Origin: JAAFJT01 sp043744275
GTDB taxonomy: Bacteria; Bacteroidota; Bacteroidia; Chitinophagales; Saprospiraceae
Direction of reading: 5' to 3'
NCBI GenBank assembly: GCA_043744275.1
Contig: JAYTUY010000047.1
Coordinates: 1 to 7,932 of the forward strand
Length of the DNA: 7,932 nt
In this document: positions 5,409 to 7,932 of the stretch, piece after piece
Numbering within the stretch: position 1 is the stretch's first letter
How the letters are laid out: every line of letters begins with the position of its first letter
Notes under the pieces: generated by a model
Told to the model about the DNA's origin: nothing
The model's input: the letters and a program-made list of their open reading frames with translations, nothing else
The model's database searches: none
Program-made: the position numbers and the translations under genes

Positions 5409-6140
5409 TCACCATTGCCGCCTCTCCAAAGATACTTTCGTCAAAAGAATAAATAGAAAAATAACAGACACATAATACACAATATCCGCCAAATCCACAA
5501 TGCCTCGTGAGATAGACCGATAATGATAATCCATGCCCATCATTTGTACAATATCATCGCCATTGCCTATTAAAAATGGCATTTCACTGATGAAACTGAA
5601 ACCCCAATGGATAAAAATGCAGAGCGAAGCGGCTAATAAAAATGAAATGATTTGATTATTCGTTAATGAAGAAGCGAAGATGCCTATCGCCGTAAAAACA
5701 GCTCCAAGCAATAGCAAACCAATATAACTCCCTGCAATCGCCCCGCTATCCAAATTGCCTTTGGGCGAACCCAATTGATACATCGTGATATAATAAATCA
5801 AGGTCGGTAATAATGCAAAGGCTACCAAAACGATACAAGCACCGTATTTACCGAGTATAATTTCAATATCCCGCAAAGGTTTAGTGGTTAGAAATTCAAT
5901 CGTGCCAGTTTGTTGTTCTTCGGCAAAACTCCGCATCGTCACTGCTGGAATCAGAAAAGTAAAAATCATGGGTGCGAGAACAAATAATTGGTCGAGCGTC
6001 GCCATATTCTGATTTAAAAGGCTGGTGCTTGGGAAAACCCATAGCAACAAACCTGTCAAAATCAGAAAAACAGCAATGACAATGTAGCCAATGAGCGACG
6101 AAAAGAAAGAATTGATTTCTTTTTTGAAGATAGATAGCAT
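5409..6140 (-). CDS. gldF: Gliding-motility ABC transporter permease GldF
   Basis: A 243-residue inner-membrane protein with about six hydrophobic segments (around residues 17-38, 52-72, 100-120, 135-157, 163-183 and 220-238). The conserved loop MRSFAEEQQTGTIEFLTTKPL, typical of ABC-2-type permeases of the GldF kind, follows the second segment. Known GldF proteins are about this length and work with the ATPase GldA and with GldG, required for gliding in Flavobacterium. Here the ATPase gene lies upstream on the same strand, separated by one unknown gene, and gldF starts 70 nt after that gene. No gldG follows: a repeat palindrome and a convergent ferredoxin gene come next. Gliding itself cannot be concluded from these genes; homologues occur in non-gliding Bacteroidota. 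Confidence 0.88.
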   Translation of the reverse strand: MLSIFKKEINSFFSSLIGYIVIAVFLILTGLLLWVFPSTSLLNQNMATLDQLFVLAPMIFTFLIPAVTMRSFAEEQQTGTIEFLTTKPLRDIEIILGKYGACIVLVAFALLPTLIYYITMYQLGSPKGNLDSGAIAGSYIGLLLLGAVFTAIGIFASSLTNNQIISFLLAASLCIFIHWGFSFISEMPFLIGNGDDIVQMMGMDYHYRSISRGIVDLADIVYYVSVIFLFILLTKVSLERRQW

Positions 6141-6152
6141 TTTATTTATATA

Positions 6153-6180
6153 TTAGACAATAGACGCTTAGACAATAGAC
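6153..6180. repeat. Two copies of TTAGACAATAGAC ahead of gldF
   Basis: The 13-mer occurs at 6153-6165 and 6168-6180 with period 15. Each copy holds TAGAC twice. It lies in the leader 12-40 nt upstream of the gldF start, so copy-number change would alter the leader length. Confidence 0.6.
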
Positions 6181-6210
6181 TGTGAAGCGTTAATAATCAG
6201 AAATTTAATA

Positions 6211-6873
6211 TTATTTTAAATAAACAGGATTGCGGTCATTATAAATCAATAAGCATTTAAATAGCTTTTCAGATATTTCTTTAGGTTTCAAAGCGTTGAC
6301 TGTTGAGAGTAAATCTTTATCTTCTTGTATTAATTGTTTGAAATTAAATAAAGTAAAATCCATCAATTCGCCTGTTTCAAACTTGATGAGTTTTTCACGC
6401 ACCACATCGCGCTTTTCAGTAATATTTCGAGTGATATAGGGTTGTCCAGTTTGAGGAATATAGGCTGTGATGGGTACTTGCCGTTCCTCAGTTTCGTCGA
6501 ATTGAAAATAGCAGAGCTTACCCCTCAGTATCATGCCTGCAAAAACGGGTGCTGATTTCTTTTGAGATTCATTGGGCAGGCGCACGTAAGGAATGCCATC
6601 AATCACAACGCCCCAGAGCTTATTGACCGCCACCGAATCATGCGTCCGTTTGTATTTCATCGTTTCAATAAACATTTGAAGCGATTGAGGGTTGGTTGCC
6701 AAACGGGTTTCTAAACTGTCCCACACAATACTCGGTTGATTGCGTTGCAATTGCTCAAAACGTTCATAAATGCCGTCTTTGAATTTAAAATTCTTAGAAA
6801 CGAGCGTGCTGTTTTGAGCATGACCCCTCAGTATGGAGAGCATTATAAAGATTGTGTAAAATATTTTCTTCAT
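6211..6873 (-). CDS. Exported protein of unknown function between gldA and gldF
   Basis: A 220-residue protein with a signal peptide: MKK, a hydrophobic run, and likely cleavage after GHA (A19). No lipobox is present, so a soluble periplasmic or outer-membrane-associated protein is expected. Visible blocks are NKLWGVVIDGIPYVRLPNE (about 84-102) and FAGMILRGKLCYFQFDE (about 111-127), a style of beta-rich Bacteroidota protein that I recall only as conserved hypothetical. It starts 3 nt after the gldA stop and is therefore almost certainly translated from the same message as gldA, and probably gldF. Two iterated decamers lie in it, one inside the signal-peptide codons (SILRGHA) and one at MILRGK. 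No function is assigned. Confidence 0.8.
   Translation of the reverse strand: MKKIFYTIFIMLSILRGHAQNSTLVSKNFKFKDGIYERFEQLQRNQPSIVWDSLETRLATNPQSLQMFIETMKYKRTHDSVAVNKLWGVVIDGIPYVRLPNESQKKSAPVFAGMILRGKLCYFQFDETEERQVPITAYIPQTGQPYITRNITEKRDVVREKLIKFETGELMDFTLFNFKQLIQEDKDLLSTVNALKPKEISEKLFKCLLIYNDRNPVYLK
6521..6530 (+). repeat. Iterated decamer CCCCTCAGTA, copy 7
   Basis: Inside the exported unknown gene, opposite to its coding strand, read as MILRG. Full consensus ACCCCTCAGTAT. Confidence 0.9.
6824..6833 (+). repeat. Iterated decamer CCCCTCAGTA, copy 8
   Basis: In the signal-peptide codons of the exported unknown gene, opposite to the coding strand, read as SILRG. Flanked GCATGACCCCTCAGTAT, the same 17 bases as copy 9. 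Confidence 0.9.
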
Positions 6874-6876
6874 TAT

Positions 6877-7779
6877 TTATTTTGTCAATTCTTGAAATAC
6901 ATCTTCCACCGTATAAACTTCTTTGCGCATTTCCATGAGCGTCAATTGATTATCAACGGCAAAACGGAACACATCAGCGCGTATATCTTTATTCATATCA
7001 GATGATAACTGATAACGATTGGTTCCTAATACTTTGACGTTTTTGACGTTTGAAATCTTTGTAAGTCTTTGATTATCAATATTTTGTAAAAATTCAACTG
7101 TCACTAATGATTCACCCCTCATGCGATTTTGCAACGTATCAATCGTATCATCTGCTACGATGACTCCTTTATTAATAATCATCACCCTATCGCAAAGAGC
7201 TTGTACTTCTTGCATAATATGCGTTGAAAAAATAACCGTTTTTTCTTTACCCAAATCTTTAATCAAGCGGCGAATCTCAACCAATTGATTCGGATCAAGC
7301 CCCGAAGTCGGTTCGTCGAGGATTAATACTGAGGGGTCATGCATCATTGCTTGCGCCAAACCCACGCGTTGTCGATAGCCTTTTGACAATGCTCCGATGG
7401 GTTTTCCTTGCTCAATCCCTAAGCCGACGCGCTCAATCATCTCCGCTACACGTTGTTTCTTTTTATCCAATTTATGTACGCCCGCTACAAATTCAAGGTA
7501 TTCTTTGACGTACATATCTTTATACAATGGATTATGCTCGGGCAGATAGCCAACTTCACGCCGCACTTCTAAGGGTGCTGTCGTCACATCAAAACCACAA
7601 ACAGTAGCAGAACCAGAGGATGGCGGAATAAAACACGTCAAAATCTTCATGGTCGTTGTTTTACCTGCACCGTTCGGACCCAAGAAGCCCAATATTTCAC
7701 CTTTATTGGCTGTGAAATTGATATGATTGATGGCGCGCTGTTCGCCGTAAATCTTCGTTAAATTTTTAACCTCTATCAC
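6877..7779 (-). CDS. gldA: Gliding-motility ABC transporter ATP-binding protein GldA
   Basis: A 300-residue cytoplasmic ATPase expected to drive the GldF-containing transporter. With the GTG at 7779 as start the protein opens VIEVKNLTKIYG, as in GldA homologues. Walker A is GPNGAGKT (34-41), the signature is LSKGYRQRVGLAQ (131-143), Walker B is VLILDEP (151-157), and the switch histidine is H187 in STHIM. The Q-loop position reads YLPEHNPLY (78-86), with glutamate where most ABC ATPases have glutamine; I recall this form in GldA relatives. A C-terminal domain of about 85 residues follows, as usual for the family. A TTG at 7821 would add 14 residues encoded by a simple 7-bp repeat and overlaps the probable promoter box, so it is rejected as start. 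It heads the gldA-unknown-gldF operon. Confidence 0.9.
   Translation of the reverse strand: MIEVKNLTKIYGEQRAINHINFTANKGEILGFLGPNGAGKTTTMKILTCFIPPSSGSATVCGFDVTTAPLEVRREVGYLPEHNPLYKDMYVKEYLEFVAGVHKLDKKKQRVAEMIERVGLGIEQGKPIGALSKGYRQRVGLAQAMMHDPSVLILDEPTSGLDPNQLVEIRRLIKDLGKEKTVIFSTHIMQEVQALCDRVMIINKGVIVADDTIDTLQNRMRGESLVTVEFLQNIDNQRLTKISNVKNVKVLGTNRYQLSSDMNKDIRADVFRFAVDNQLTLMEMRKEVYTVEDVFQELTK
7327..7336 (-). repeat. Iterated decamer CCCCTCAGTA, copy 9
   Basis: Inside gldA just before Walker B, read as DPSVL. Full consensus ACCCCTCAGTAT; the preceding GCATG is shared with copy 8. Confidence 0.9.
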
Positions 7780-7786
7780 TGATTTG

Positions 7787-7810
7787 AATGATGAATGATG
7801 AATGATGAAT
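7787..7810. repeat. 7-bp tandem repeat AATGATG, 3.4 copies, in the gldA leader
   Basis: Three full copies of AATGATG (7787-7807) are followed by AAT. The run lies 8 nt upstream of the GTG start, between it and the probable promoter, so slippage would change leader length by 7 nt. The copy number is low, so phase variation is not established. Confidence 0.6.
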
Positions 7811-7818
7811 TTGAATTG

Positions 7819-7826
7819 CAAAATTA
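7819..7826 (-). promoter_or_regulatory. Possible Bacteroidetes-type -7 promoter box for gldA
   Basis: The minus strand reads TAATTTTG, an exact match to the Bacteroidetes -7 consensus TAnnTTTG. The nearest TTTG upstream is 24 nt away, longer than the usual 19-21, so the -33 element is weak. A start site about 5-8 nt downstream would leave a leader of roughly 30-35 nt before the GTG at 7779. Confidence 0.4.
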
Positions 7827-7932
7827 GAAAAATATAAATGTTTTAAGTTCCAAAAGACAAATCTCTCAACTTTTTACTTCAAATCTTTCTCAACAATAGT
7901 TAAAGTTCTCTTAAACGTGATAGTTGCGTGAT

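Noticed and set aside
7100..7125. ACCCCTCATG in gldA as another iterated decamer
   Set aside because: It matches only ACCCCTCA and diverges afterwards, so it was not counted among the nine.

Overview
The window looks like a chromosomal piece of a Bacteroidota (Bacteroidetes) genome. The signs are an AT-rich background, starts without strong Shine-Dalgarno sequences, a TonB-dependent outer membrane receptor next to a small lipoprotein, and gldA- and gldF-type gliding-motility ABC transporter genes. The exact lineage cannot be fixed from sequence alone.

Layout. Positions 61-3209 (minus strand) read, in transcription order, a small membrane-anchored protein of unknown function (2685-3209), a 677-residue TonB-dependent receptor (518-2551) and a 137-residue lipoprotein (61-474). 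This looks like one outer-membrane uptake operon of unknown substrate. Positions 3210-3813 are a gene-free divergent region packed with repeats: a 42/43-bp tandem array, a 207-bp nested inverted-repeat element resembling a MITE, a short terminator-like hairpin, and three copies of an 18-bp palindrome just before the next gene. Positions 3814-5213 (plus strand) carry a thioredoxin-reductase-like ferredoxin-NADP reductase followed by a [2Fe-2S] ferredoxin, which makes a plausible matched electron-transfer pair. Positions 5214-5408, between convergent genes, are filled almost completely by a large imperfect palindrome made of three copies of a 43-bp repeat. Positions 5409-7779 (minus strand) read gldA (ATPase), an exported protein of unknown function, then gldF (permease). 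The usual partner gldG does not follow gldF.

The most striking signal cuts across all these modules. The exact decamer CCCCTCAGTA, extended consensus ACCCC(C)TCAGTA(T), occurs nine times in 7.9 kb on both strands, against about 0.015 expected by chance. Eight copies lie inside genes. They are read in different frames as PSV, PLSI or (I/V)LRG, and the flanking protein sequence still looks normal. This is the behaviour of a highly iterated DNA word, as in DNA uptake sequences or cyanobacterial HIP1, and not of a transposon or a protein motif. It is the best candidate here for an undescribed system.
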